Shown here: positions 24,626 to 31,531 of the stretch, piece by piece
Layout of the letters: each line of letters opens with the position of its first letter
Numbering within the stretch: position 1 is the stretch's first letter
Notes under the pieces: model-generated
Seen by the model: the letters and a program-made list of their open reading frames with translations, nothing else
What the model was told of the DNA's origin: nothing
The model's database searches: none
NCBI GenBank assembly: GCA_903881065.1
Contig: CAIRRW010000262.1
Coordinates: forward strand, 1-32,367
Direction of reading: 5' to 3'
Source of the DNA: an uncultured Bacteroidota bacterium
Lineage (GTDB): Bacteria > Bacteroidota > Bacteroidia > 2-12-FULL-35-15
DNA length: 32,367 bases
Program-made: the position numbers and the translations under genes

Positions 24626-26383
24626 TTATTTAACAAAGAAATTTGGACCCTCCCTTTTAATCATTTCTTTTTCTGTAAGCGAAGTTAAAATCTTTTGAAT
24701 CTGCGATTTTGAAAATCCTTCACCAAGAGTTTCACTTATACTGTTAACTGTTGAAGGTACTGTATTTGTTATCACTTCAAGTATTTTTGTTTCTTCGGGT
24801 TTCAAAACAACAGCTGCTTTTTTAATTTCTTCAGGTCGCATTTGCGGAAAAAATAATACATCCTGAATAGAATGAGAATTAGTCATAATCATTGCCAGTC
24901 TGTCAATTCCAATACCAATACCGGATGTCGGCGGCATTCCATATTCCAGCGCACGCAGGAAATCCTGATCAATAAACATTGCTTCATCATCACCGCGTTC
25001 CATAAGCTGTGCCTGCTCTTCAAAACGTTCTCTCTGGTCGAGCGGGTCGTTTAATTCGGAATAAGCATTTGCAAGTTCCTTACCATTTACCATTAATTCA
25101 AATCGTTCAACAAGTCCTTCTTTGCTTCTATGTTTTTTAGTAAGCGGACTCATTTCAATAGGATAATCAGTAATAAAAGTAGGCTGAATATAATTGCCTT
25201 CGCACTTCGCACCAAATATTTCATCTATCAACTTTCCTTTACCCATCGAGTTATCCACAGGAATATTTAATTGTTTACATACATCGCGCAATTGATTTTC
25301 ATCCATTGCACTGATATCAATTCCGGTAAAATCTTTAATGGATTCAAACATAGTAACACGCTTGAAAGGGCGTTTAAAATCAATGGTTTTATCACCGACA
25401 ATCACTTGTGTTGTCCCATTCAAATCCATAGCAATTTTCTCAATCAATTCTTCGGTAACATCCATCATCCAATTGTAATCTTTATAAGCTACATAAAGTT
25501 CCATTACTGTAAATTCAGGATTATGAGTTCTGTCCATCCCTTCATTTCTAAAGTTTCTGGAAAATTCATATACACCATCAAATCCGCCAACAATCAATCT
25601 TTTCAAATATAATTCGTTTGCAATACGCAAGTACATCGGAATATTTAATGTGTTATGATGTGTTGTAAAAGGCCTTGCAGTGGCACCTCCCGGTATAGCC
25701 TGTAGCACTGGAGTATCCACTTCGAGATAACCTTTTGCATTATAAAAATCACGAATGGTATTCACCATTTTAGTTCGTTTCATAAAGGTTTCCTTCACAT
25801 GCGGATTGATTATCAGGTCCACATATCGCTGACGATAACGGAATTCAGGATCAGTAACTTCATCATGAGCAACCCCGTGTTCATCAATCTTTACAACCGG
25901 TAACGGACGTAAAGCTTTACTCAACATTTTAAAAGTTTCAACGTGTATTGATGTTTCACCCATTTTTGTAATAAAAACAAAACCGGTAACACCAATAATA
26001 TCGCCTATATCAGTATATTTTTTGAATAATAAATCATAAGTGGATTTATCCTCTTCCTTGCAAAGGTCATCACGTTTAATATAAAGTTGAATCCTACCTG
26101 TTGCATCCTGAAGACTAACAAAAGCAGCCTTTCCCATATCACGGATGCTCATAATGCGGCCAGCAATACTTATATGATTCAGCATTTCTGCTCTTTGCCC
26201 ACCTGTTGTTTCCAAAACACCTTGGGTCGTTGAAATTTGTTCTTTACTCCAACTATCTAAAATTCCTTTTGAAGTTGCATTTATCTCAAACAAATCCGCT
26301 GGATAAGCATCAATGCCCATTTTGGTAATGTCCGCAAGTTTATTTCTTCTTAATATTTCCTGTTCGTTTAATTCGTTGCTCAT
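24626..26383 (-). CDS. lysS: Lysyl-tRNA synthetase, class II, with C-terminal extension
   Basis: Charges tRNA-Lys with lysine. It has 585 aa from the ATG at 26383. The anticodon-binding OB fold (SIAGRIMSIRDMGKAAFVSLQ) lies at about 70-170. Class II motif 2 is FRNEGMDRTHNPEFT and motif 3 is GIGIGIDRLAM. The usual end, LFFPQMRPE, is followed by about 70 extra residues that look like a small winged helix (SKSQIQKILTSLTEKEMI). A longer reading from an ATG at 26416 is possible, but a -7 box covers that start, so the shorter one is chosen. gpsA follows downstream. Confidence 0.95.
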   Translation of the reverse strand: MSNELNEQEILRRNKLADITKMGIDAYPADLFEINATSKGILDSWSKEQISTTQGVLETTGGQRAEMLNHISIAGRIMSIRDMGKAAFVSLQDATGRIQLYIKRDDLCKEEDKSTYDLLFKKYTDIGDIIGVTGFVFITKMGETSIHVETFKMLSKALRPLPVVKIDEHGVAHDEVTDPEFRYRQRYVDLIINPHVKETFMKRTKMVNTIRDFYNAKGYLEVDTPVLQAIPGGATARPFTTHHNTLNIPMYLRIANELYLKRLIVGGFDGVYEFSRNFRNEGMDRTHNPEFTVMELYVAYKDYNWMMDVTEELIEKIAMDLNGTTQVIVGDKTIDFKRPFKRVTMFESIKDFTGIDISAMDENQLRDVCKQLNIPVDNSMGKGKLIDEIFGAKCEGNYIQPTFITDYPIEMSPLTKKHRSKEGLVERFELMVNGKELANAYSELNDPLDQRERFEEQAQLMERGDDEAMFIDQDFLRALEYGMPPTSGIGIGIDRLAMIMTNSHSIQDVLFFPQMRPEEIKKAAVVLKPEETKILEVITNTVPSTVNSISETLGEGFSKSQIQKILTSLTEKEMIKREGPNFFVK

Positions 26384-26405
26384 TTTATATTTATTGAATT
26401 TTCGG

Positions 26406-26413
26406 CAAATATA
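26406..26413 (-). promoter_or_regulatory. -7 box of the lysS-gpsA operon
   Basis: Reads TATATTTG on the minus strand, an exact TAnnTTTG. It overlaps the region just after the longer possible lysS ATG (26416), so transcription would start near 26400 and the message would begin translation at 26383. Confidence 0.6.
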
Positions 26414-26516
26414 CATGCTCTGGAATAATAAATAATGAATAATGTGTCATTATTGATATTTTGTTGAGACAAAAAATGTACTTTTACATCTCAAAATCAA
26501 TAATAAGAAGAAAAAA

Positions 26517-27500
26517 ATGAAATCATTAGTTGAAAAATTTTCAAAACAATTAGCAGAGGCAATTAATATCGGTAATAATGCAAAATTGACCCAAACGCCA
26601 AACAAAATTTCTAATGTCTTAATATGCGGCCTTGGAGGTTCTGGTATTGGTGGAAGTATTGTTGCGGAATTGGTTGTGGCCAATGCCAATGTTCCGATAA
26701 ATGTTGCCAAAGGATATTTTATTCCTGCTTATGTTAATGAAAACACATTGGTAATTATTTCTTCTTACTCTGGAAATACCGAAGAAACATTGAATTGTTT
26801 TGAATTGGCAATTGCTAAAAAGGCAAAAATTGTGTGCGTTACTTCCGGTGGAAAAGTGGCAGAAGTTTCTCGAGCTAATAATATTGATTTTATCATAGTG
26901 CCTGGTGGAATGCCTCCACGTGCGTGCTTGGGATATTCTCTTACTCAATTATTTTTCATCTTAGGTTTTAATAAAATTATTACAAACGAATATAAAGCTG
27001 AATTGGAAGCTTCAATTAAATTAGTTGATTCAGAAGAAAATAGCATTATTGCGGAAGCAACTGCTGTTGCAAATAAAATACTTGGCAAAATACCCGTAAT
27101 CTATTCTACTACGTATAATGAAGGAATAGCAATTCGTTTCCGTCAGCAATTAAATGAGAACTCAAAAGTATTGTGCTGGCATCAGGTAATTCCGGAAATG
27201 AACCATAATGAACTTGTTGGATGGACTCAGAAAAATGATAATCTTTCTGTTCTTCTTTTTCTTGACAAAGATGAATATTCAAGAAATTTGACTAGAGTTG
27301 AAATAAATAAAGAAGTAATAAAAAAATACACGCCGCATATTACTGAAATATTTTCTAAAGGAAATTCAACAATTGAAAAAGCAATTTACTTTATTCATCT
27401 TGGTGATTGGATTTCTATTATTTTGGGCGAATTAAGAGGAGCCGACTTGATGGAAATTAATGTTATAAATCATTTGAAATCCAAGTTATCTCAAATTTAA
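26517..27500 (+). CDS. Bifunctional phosphoglucose/phosphomannose isomerase (SIS-domain type)
   Basis: Interconverts glucose-6-phosphate or mannose-6-phosphate with fructose-6-phosphate. It has 327 aa. Two SIS folds are present: the first has GLGGSGIGG (38-46) and SSYSGNTEET (82-91). The second (about 165-327) matches the bacterial PGI C-terminal domain, with STTYNEGIAIRFRQQLNENSK and EMNHNELVGW carrying conserved Glu and His residues. This enzyme type differs from classical Pgi and is frequent in archaea and some Bacteroidetes. lipB starts two bases after its stop. Confidence 0.88.
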   Translation: MKSLVEKFSKQLAEAINIGNNAKLTQTPNKISNVLICGLGGSGIGGSIVAELVVANANVPINVAKGYFIPAYVNENTLVIISSYSGNTEETLNCFELAIAKKAKIVCVTSGGKVAEVSRANNIDFIIVPGGMPPRACLGYSLTQLFFILGFNKIITNEYKAELEASIKLVDSEENSIIAEATAVANKILGKIPVIYSTTYNEGIAIRFRQQLNENSKVLCWHQVIPEMNHNELVGWTQKNDNLSVLLFLDKDEYSRNLTRVEINKEVIKKYTPHITEIFSKGNSTIEKAIYFIHLGDWISIILGELRGADLMEINVINHLKSKLSQI

Positions 27501-27502
27501 AT

Positions 27503-28204
27503 ATGCAGCAGGTTAGGTTTATAGATTTAGGATTGATAGACTATAAGCAAGCCTGGGATTTTCAGGAAAAATTATTTGATGGAATAGTTCAAACTAAAAT
27601 ATCAAATAGAAATTTAACTGAAAACCAACAACAACCAACCAATAATTACCTAATATTTTGTGAACATCCGCATGTTTATACGCTTGGTAAAAGTGGAGAT
27701 GAACAAAATTTACTTGTGAATGAAACTCAACTTAAAGAAAAGCAAGCAACTTATTATAAGATAAATCGAGGTGGGGATATTACATACCACGGTCCCGGAC
27801 AAATAGTTGGTTATCCAATCTTAGATTTAGATAATTTCTTTACGGATATTCATAAGTATTTGCGCTATTTGGAAGAAATGGTTATTCTTACTTTAAGGGA
27901 ATACGGAATCGAATCGGGGAGAAGTGAAGGTGAAACTGGGGTTTGGCTCGATACAGGAAATCCATTAAAAGTCCGTAAAATTTGTGCCATGGGAGTACGA
28001 GCAAGCAGGTGGGTAACGATGCATGGCTTTGCATTTAATGTAAATACTGATTTAGATTATTTTAATAATATTATTCCATGTGGTATTGTCGACAAGTCTG
28101 TAACTTCATTGAATAAAGAGCTTGGCTACGAAGTGAATGAGGAAGAAGTAAAAAATAAAATGAAAAATCACTTTGTAAACCTTTTCCAATGCCAACTTAT
28201 TTAA
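27503..28204 (+). CDS. lipB: Octanoyl-[acyl-carrier-protein]:protein N-octanoyltransferase
   Basis: Moves octanoyl from ACP to the lipoyl domains of 2-oxoacid dehydrogenases. It has 233 aa. The substrate loop is RGGDITYHGPGQ (89-100). The catalytic pair is Lys159 (KICAMG) and Cys193 (IIPCGI). A 12-residue Asn/Gln/Thr-rich insert at about 38-49 is not conserved in the family. It starts two bases after the isomerase stop, so translation is likely coupled. Confidence 0.95.
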   Translation: MQQVRFIDLGLIDYKQAWDFQEKLFDGIVQTKISNRNLTENQQQPTNNYLIFCEHPHVYTLGKSGDEQNLLVNETQLKEKQATYYKINRGGDITYHGPGQIVGYPILDLDNFFTDIHKYLRYLEEMVILTLREYGIESGRSEGETGVWLDTGNPLKVRKICAMGVRASRWVTMHGFAFNVNTDLDYFNNIIPCGIVDKSVTSLNKELGYEVNEEEVKNKMKNHFVNLFQCQLI

Positions 28205-28246
28205 ACATTTATTGAGCTGTTGTGTTGTTGAAAGAAATACAAAATA

Positions 28247-29125
28247 ATGATTGGCAAGTTTTCAATAAAAGATTTAGAGAAATTATCTGGGATTAAGGCT
28301 CACACACTGAGAATATGGGAGCAGAGATATGGAATATTAAAACCAAAACGCACCGATACAAATATTCGTTCGTATAATAATGACGAGCTGAAACTACTAC
28401 TTAATATTACTTTATTATATAATAACGGCTATAAAATTTCAAAGATTGCCGCTTATAAAAAAGAAGAAATTACAGACGAAGTTAATAAAATTGTAAGCAC
28501 ACAAATAAACCCTTGTGAACAGATTGATGGACTCATAATCGCAATGGTTGAAATGGATGAACAACGTTTTGAAAAAATCATTTCAACAAATATTTTACAA
28601 AATGGCTTTAACCAAACTATTGAAAATGTAATTTACCCTTTCCTTAAAAAAATAGGTGTGATGTGGCAAACGGGTTGTGTTAATCCTGCGCAGGAACATT
28701 TTATCTCGAACCTAATTCGTCAGAAATTAATAGTTGCAATTGATGGACAAATAGTAAAAGAAAATGCTGAATCAAAAAAGTTTGTTTTGTTTTTACCTGA
28801 GTTGGAATTACACGAACTAAGCTTGTTGTATTTTAATTATTTATTAAAATCAAAAGGACATAAAGTAACTTATTTAGGACAGTCAGTTCCTATGCTTGAC
28901 CTCCAAAAAGTAATTGAAATTATAAGACCTGATTATCTAGTCTCAGTAATAACACAACCACAAGAGTCAACAGAAGAATATTTTAATAGACTTGCAAAAT
29001 GTTTTCCTAAAGGTCGTATACTAATTTCCGGTTGCCAAGTAGTGGAGAAGAGCATTAAAACACCTAAAAATATTTCGATATTTAAGAATTCGGACGATCT
29101 TCTTTCTTTGTTATCTAATCACTAA
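28247..29125 (+). CDS. CarH/LitR-like MerR regulator with cobalamin-binding domains
   Basis: 292 aa. The MerR DNA-binding domain covers 1-75 (FSIKDLEKLSGIKAHTLRIWEQRYGILKP). The B12-binding helical cap at about 90-165 holds Trp140, Glu150 and His151, exactly the Wx9EH motif that in CarH/LitR photoreceptors caps adenosylcobalamin and makes it light-sensitive. The Rossmann B12 domain runs from about 178 to 292. In it the usual DxHxxG is Glu187-x-His189-x-x-Ser192, so the cobalt-ligand His is kept but its neighbours are changed. Characterised members repress in the dark and release DNA in light. An ECF sigma factor and a photolyase follow, the expected targets. A terminator separates it from them. 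Confidence 0.9.
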   Translation: MIGKFSIKDLEKLSGIKAHTLRIWEQRYGILKPKRTDTNIRSYNNDELKLLLNITLLYNNGYKISKIAAYKKEEITDEVNKIVSTQINPCEQIDGLIIAMVEMDEQRFEKIISTNILQNGFNQTIENVIYPFLKKIGVMWQTGCVNPAQEHFISNLIRQKLIVAIDGQIVKENAESKKFVLFLPELELHELSLLYFNYLLKSKGHKVTYLGQSVPMLDLQKVIEIIRPDYLVSVITQPQESTEEYFNRLAKCFPKGRILISGCQVVEKSIKTPKNISIFKNSDDLLSLLSNH

Positions 29126-29143
29126 TTCTAAAATTTCCTTTTC

Positions 29144-29174
29144 AGAACACCTTAAACAACTTCTAAGGTGTTCT
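29144..29174 (+). terminator. Rho-independent terminator after the MerR regulator
   Basis: AGAACACCTTA (29144-29154) pairs perfectly with TAAGGTGTTCT (29164-29174), with a 9-base loop followed by TCTTTT. The sigma gene therefore needs its own promoter. Confidence 0.88.
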
Positions 29175-29211
29175 TCTTTTGTAAAATTTCTCCCAGATTC
29201 CTTTAAACTCC

Positions 29212-29235
29212 TTTGACAATAGATGTTTTGTCAAA
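29212..29235. promoter_or_regulatory. Perfect inverted repeat, candidate operator
   Basis: TTTGACAA (29212-29219), 8-base spacer, TTGTCAAA (29228-29235). It lies 61-84 bp upstream of the sigma gene's -7 box. The symmetry and half-site spacing suit a dimeric regulator. The binding protein is unknown; the neighbouring MerR protein is a candidate. Confidence 0.5.
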
Positions 29236-29236
29236 T

Positions 29237-29266
29237 TGTTTAACGATAATTAAAAATAATTAAACA
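29237..29266. promoter_or_regulatory. Dyad TGTTTAA-N16-TTAAACA upstream of the sigma gene
   Basis: TGTTTAA at 29237-29243 and TTAAACA at 29260-29266, with 16 bases between. The same half-sites with the same spacing recur before the photolyase gene (29855-29884). A third TGTTTAA follows at 29281-29287. Confidence 0.6.
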
Positions 29267-29303
29267 AAAATTTGGAGTTTTGTTTAATCTTTGTGTACTT
29301 TTG
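29259..29303 (+). promoter_or_regulatory. Sigma-gene promoter overlapped by an 11-bp palindrome
   Basis: The -7 box TACTTTTG (29296-29303) is exact. TTTG at 29271-29274 is a possible -33 element with a 21-base spacer. ATTAAACAAAA (29259-29269) and TTTTGTTTAAT (29278-29288) form a perfect inverted repeat around that TTTG, so a protein bound there would cover the -33 element. The start would be near 29310. Confidence 0.6.
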
Positions 29304-29339
29304 TTCCACAAATAAATATTAACCTTGTAAATAAGAAAT

Positions 29340-29843
29340 ATGACCGCTATAGAATTTAATCAACAATTGATAAACCAAAGCACGCCTTTAAAAAACTTTG
29401 CATACAGTTTAACACTTAATTCAGAGGAAGCACAAGACCTTGTTCAGGATACATATCTAAAGGCGATAACGTATAAAGATAAATTTGCAGATGCAACCAA
29501 TTTGAAAGCCTGGTTGTATACAATAATGAAGAATACGTTTATTAATACCTATCGTCGCTCTGTTAAAACTCGTCAGGTATTTACACCAACGGAAGATTTG
29601 ACGTTGGTAAAACCAATTGCAGGAACAGGTATGCCTGGTGCAGAATCGCAAATCAATCATAAGCATATTTCCAAAGCGGTAGAAGCATTGGAGGATGACT
29701 ATAAAATTCCATTCACCAGATATTTTGATGGGTATAAGTATAAAGAGATTGCTGATGAACTGGATCTTCCAATTGGGACTGTAAAAAGCAGGATATTTTT
29801 AGCTCGTAAAAGATTAATGAGTGAGTTAAAAGAATTTAACTAA
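29340..29843 (+). CDS. ECF-type RNA polymerase sigma factor
   Basis: 167 aa. Region 2 covers about 10-75 (SEEAQDLVQDTYLKAI, then LKAWLYTIMKNTFINTYRR). Region 4 covers about 110-160 (EIADELDLPIGTVKSRIFLARKRL, a clear helix-turn-helix). Regions 1 and 3 are absent, which defines the ECF group. No anti-sigma gene is adjacent, so control may be at transcription. The upstream region is dense in inverted repeats and the gene lies between a CarH/LitR-like regulator and a photolyase. In actinobacteria LitR controls an ECF sigma gene in light response, and a similar role is inferred here. Confidence 0.92.
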   Translation: MTAIEFNQQLINQSTPLKNFAYSLTLNSEEAQDLVQDTYLKAITYKDKFADATNLKAWLYTIMKNTFINTYRRSVKTRQVFTPTEDLTLVKPIAGTGMPGAESQINHKHISKAVEALEDDYKIPFTRYFDGYKYKEIADELDLPIGTVKSRIFLARKRLMSELKEFN

Positions 29844-29854
29844 AGAAAAATTAA

Positions 29855-29884
29855 TGTTTAATTAATATGTATATATGTTAAACA
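29855..29884. promoter_or_regulatory. Dyad TGTTTAA-N16-TTAAACA upstream of the photolyase gene
   Basis: TGTTTAA (29855-29861) and TTAAACA (29878-29884) are separated by 16 bases. The symmetry extends to 10 bp per arm (TAATGTTTAA/TTAAACATTA, 29852-29887). The dyad fills almost the whole 59-bp gap between the sigma and photolyase genes and ends 16 bp before the photolyase ATG. No exact TAnnTTTG box lies in this gap. Confidence 0.6.
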
Positions 29885-29902
29885 TTATTTGATTATATAT
29901 TT

Positions 29903-31204
29903 ATGGAAGAAGTAAGTATTTTCTGGTTTCGAAGAGATTTAAGAATTGCTGATAACTCTGGATTATACCATGCTTTGAAAAATAATAAACAGGTGCTGCC
30001 TGTTTTTATTTTTGATACAGAAATATTAAATCAACTGAATAACAAAGAAGATAAACGTGTTGATTTTATTCACTCAGCACTTGCCAAAATAAATAATGAA
30101 TTAATAGAATTTGGAAGTTCATTACTTGTTTTATATGGTACTCCAATGGAAATATTTTCTTCGTTAATAAAAACATATACGGTTAAAAGTGTTTATGCCA
30201 ATCATGATTATGAGCCATATGCCATTTCGAGAGACAAACTAATTTCGAATTTGCTGGCCCAACATTCTATCAAATTTAATACATATAAAGATCAGGTTAT
30301 TTTTGAAAAGGGAGAGGTGACAAAAGATGATGGCTTGCCTTATACTGTTTTTACACCTTATATGAAGAAATGGACGGCATCGTTAACTGATTTTTATTTG
30401 GAGAAATATCCAACCGAGAAATACTATTCTTATTTCTACAAAACAAAACCGTTTGTATTATTATCACTAAAAGATATTGGATTTAAATCTACCGGAATAA
30501 AAATAAAGGGTATAATGGTAGACGAAAATTTGATTCGTAAGTATGATGAAATAAGGAATTTCCCTGCAATGGAAGGCACAAGCAAATTGAGTGTGCACTT
30601 GCGATTTGGAACATTGAGTATTCGAGATCTTGTAAAGAAAGCAAAAGGACTTAACGATCAATGGCTGAATGAATTAATATGGCGCGAATTTTATATGATG
30701 ATATTATTTCATTTTCCACATGTGGTGAAAGGCGCTTTTAAAAAGCAATACGATGCTATCAAATGGATAAACAATGAATCACAGTTTGAACTTTGGTGCA
30801 AAGGTGAAACGGGCTACCCGATTGTGGATGCTGGAATGCGCGAACTTAATACTACAGGATTTATGCATAACCGTGTGAGGATGATAGTAGCAAGTTTTTT
30901 AGTTAAGCACTTATTGATTGATTGGCGTTGGGGAGAGGTCTATTTTGCTGAAAAACTTATTGACTTTGATTTATCTGCAAATAATGGTGGATGGCAATGG
31001 GCGGCTAGTTCGGGATGTGATGCGGCACCATACTTCAGGATTTTTAATCCATATGAACAAACAAAAAGATTTGATCCGGAATTAAAATATATTAGAAAAT
31101 GGGTTCCGGAATTTGAAGAGCTGACTTACCCAAAGCCAATTGTAGAACATAAATTTGCAAGGGAAAGAACACTTGCAACTTATAAAATAGCATTGACAAG
31201 GTAG
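29903..31204 (+). CDS. phrB: Class I deoxyribodipyrimidine photolyase (cryptochrome/photolyase family)
   Basis: Uses blue light and FAD to split pyrimidine dimers. It has 433 aa. The N-terminal antenna domain covers about 1-130 (FWFRRDLRIADNSGLYHAL). The FAD domain has WLNELIWREFYMMI, ETGYPIVDAGMRELNTTGFMHNR and the NNGGWQWAAS core (WQWAA at 364-368), where a tryptophan of the electron chain sits, then SGCDAAPYFRIFNP. All core features of active CPD photolyases are present, although a signalling cryptochrome cannot be fully excluded. It follows the sigma gene by 59 bp on the same strand and carries the same upstream dyad. Confidence 0.94.
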   Translation: MEEVSIFWFRRDLRIADNSGLYHALKNNKQVLPVFIFDTEILNQLNNKEDKRVDFIHSALAKINNELIEFGSSLLVLYGTPMEIFSSLIKTYTVKSVYANHDYEPYAISRDKLISNLLAQHSIKFNTYKDQVIFEKGEVTKDDGLPYTVFTPYMKKWTASLTDFYLEKYPTEKYYSYFYKTKPFVLLSLKDIGFKSTGIKIKGIMVDENLIRKYDEIRNFPAMEGTSKLSVHLRFGTLSIRDLVKKAKGLNDQWLNELIWREFYMMILFHFPHVVKGAFKKQYDAIKWINNESQFELWCKGETGYPIVDAGMRELNTTGFMHNRVRMIVASFLVKHLLIDWRWGEVYFAEKLIDFDLSANNGGWQWAASSGCDAAPYFRIFNPYEQTKRFDPELKYIRKWVPEFEELTYPKPIVEHKFARERTLATYKIALTR

Positions 31205-31531
31205 CAATTAACTCCTTTTTCTTTCTTCTGCCTAAGTCTCTGACTTGCTATACCTCCATTATATAAAAAGCAACGCTATTGAATTCTCTCGAGCTATTTA
31301 TATGTTCAACTTATTCGAGAAATCTCAAAAATCCTTCAGAAACATTTCAATTTTCCAGAAATTGAAATTAATAATTCAAAAACGACTAGTTACATTTGAA
31401 AAGGCACTAGCTATATCCTGAAAGTGAGTAATATTATACCAGAATCAACTTCTTACTTTTATGGAAATTGTTATGCGAATTGGAACAATTTGTAACCGAC
31501 ATTTTCATGACTAATTTATATTTCCTAGTAT
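31205..31531. other. Gene-free stretch with one hairpin
   Basis: 327 bp between the convergent photolyase and membrane-protein genes. No convincing coding frame was seen. A perfect 10-bp inverted repeat, ATTTCAATTT (31344-31353) and AAATTGAAAT (31359-31368) with a TCCAG loop, is the only clear structure. It lacks a T run, so its role as a terminator is doubtful. Confidence 0.55.

Noticed and set aside
28201..28207. TTAAACA half-site just before the MerR regulator gene as an autoregulatory operator
   Set aside because: Only one half-site is present and it overlaps the lipB stop codon, so chance is the better explanation.
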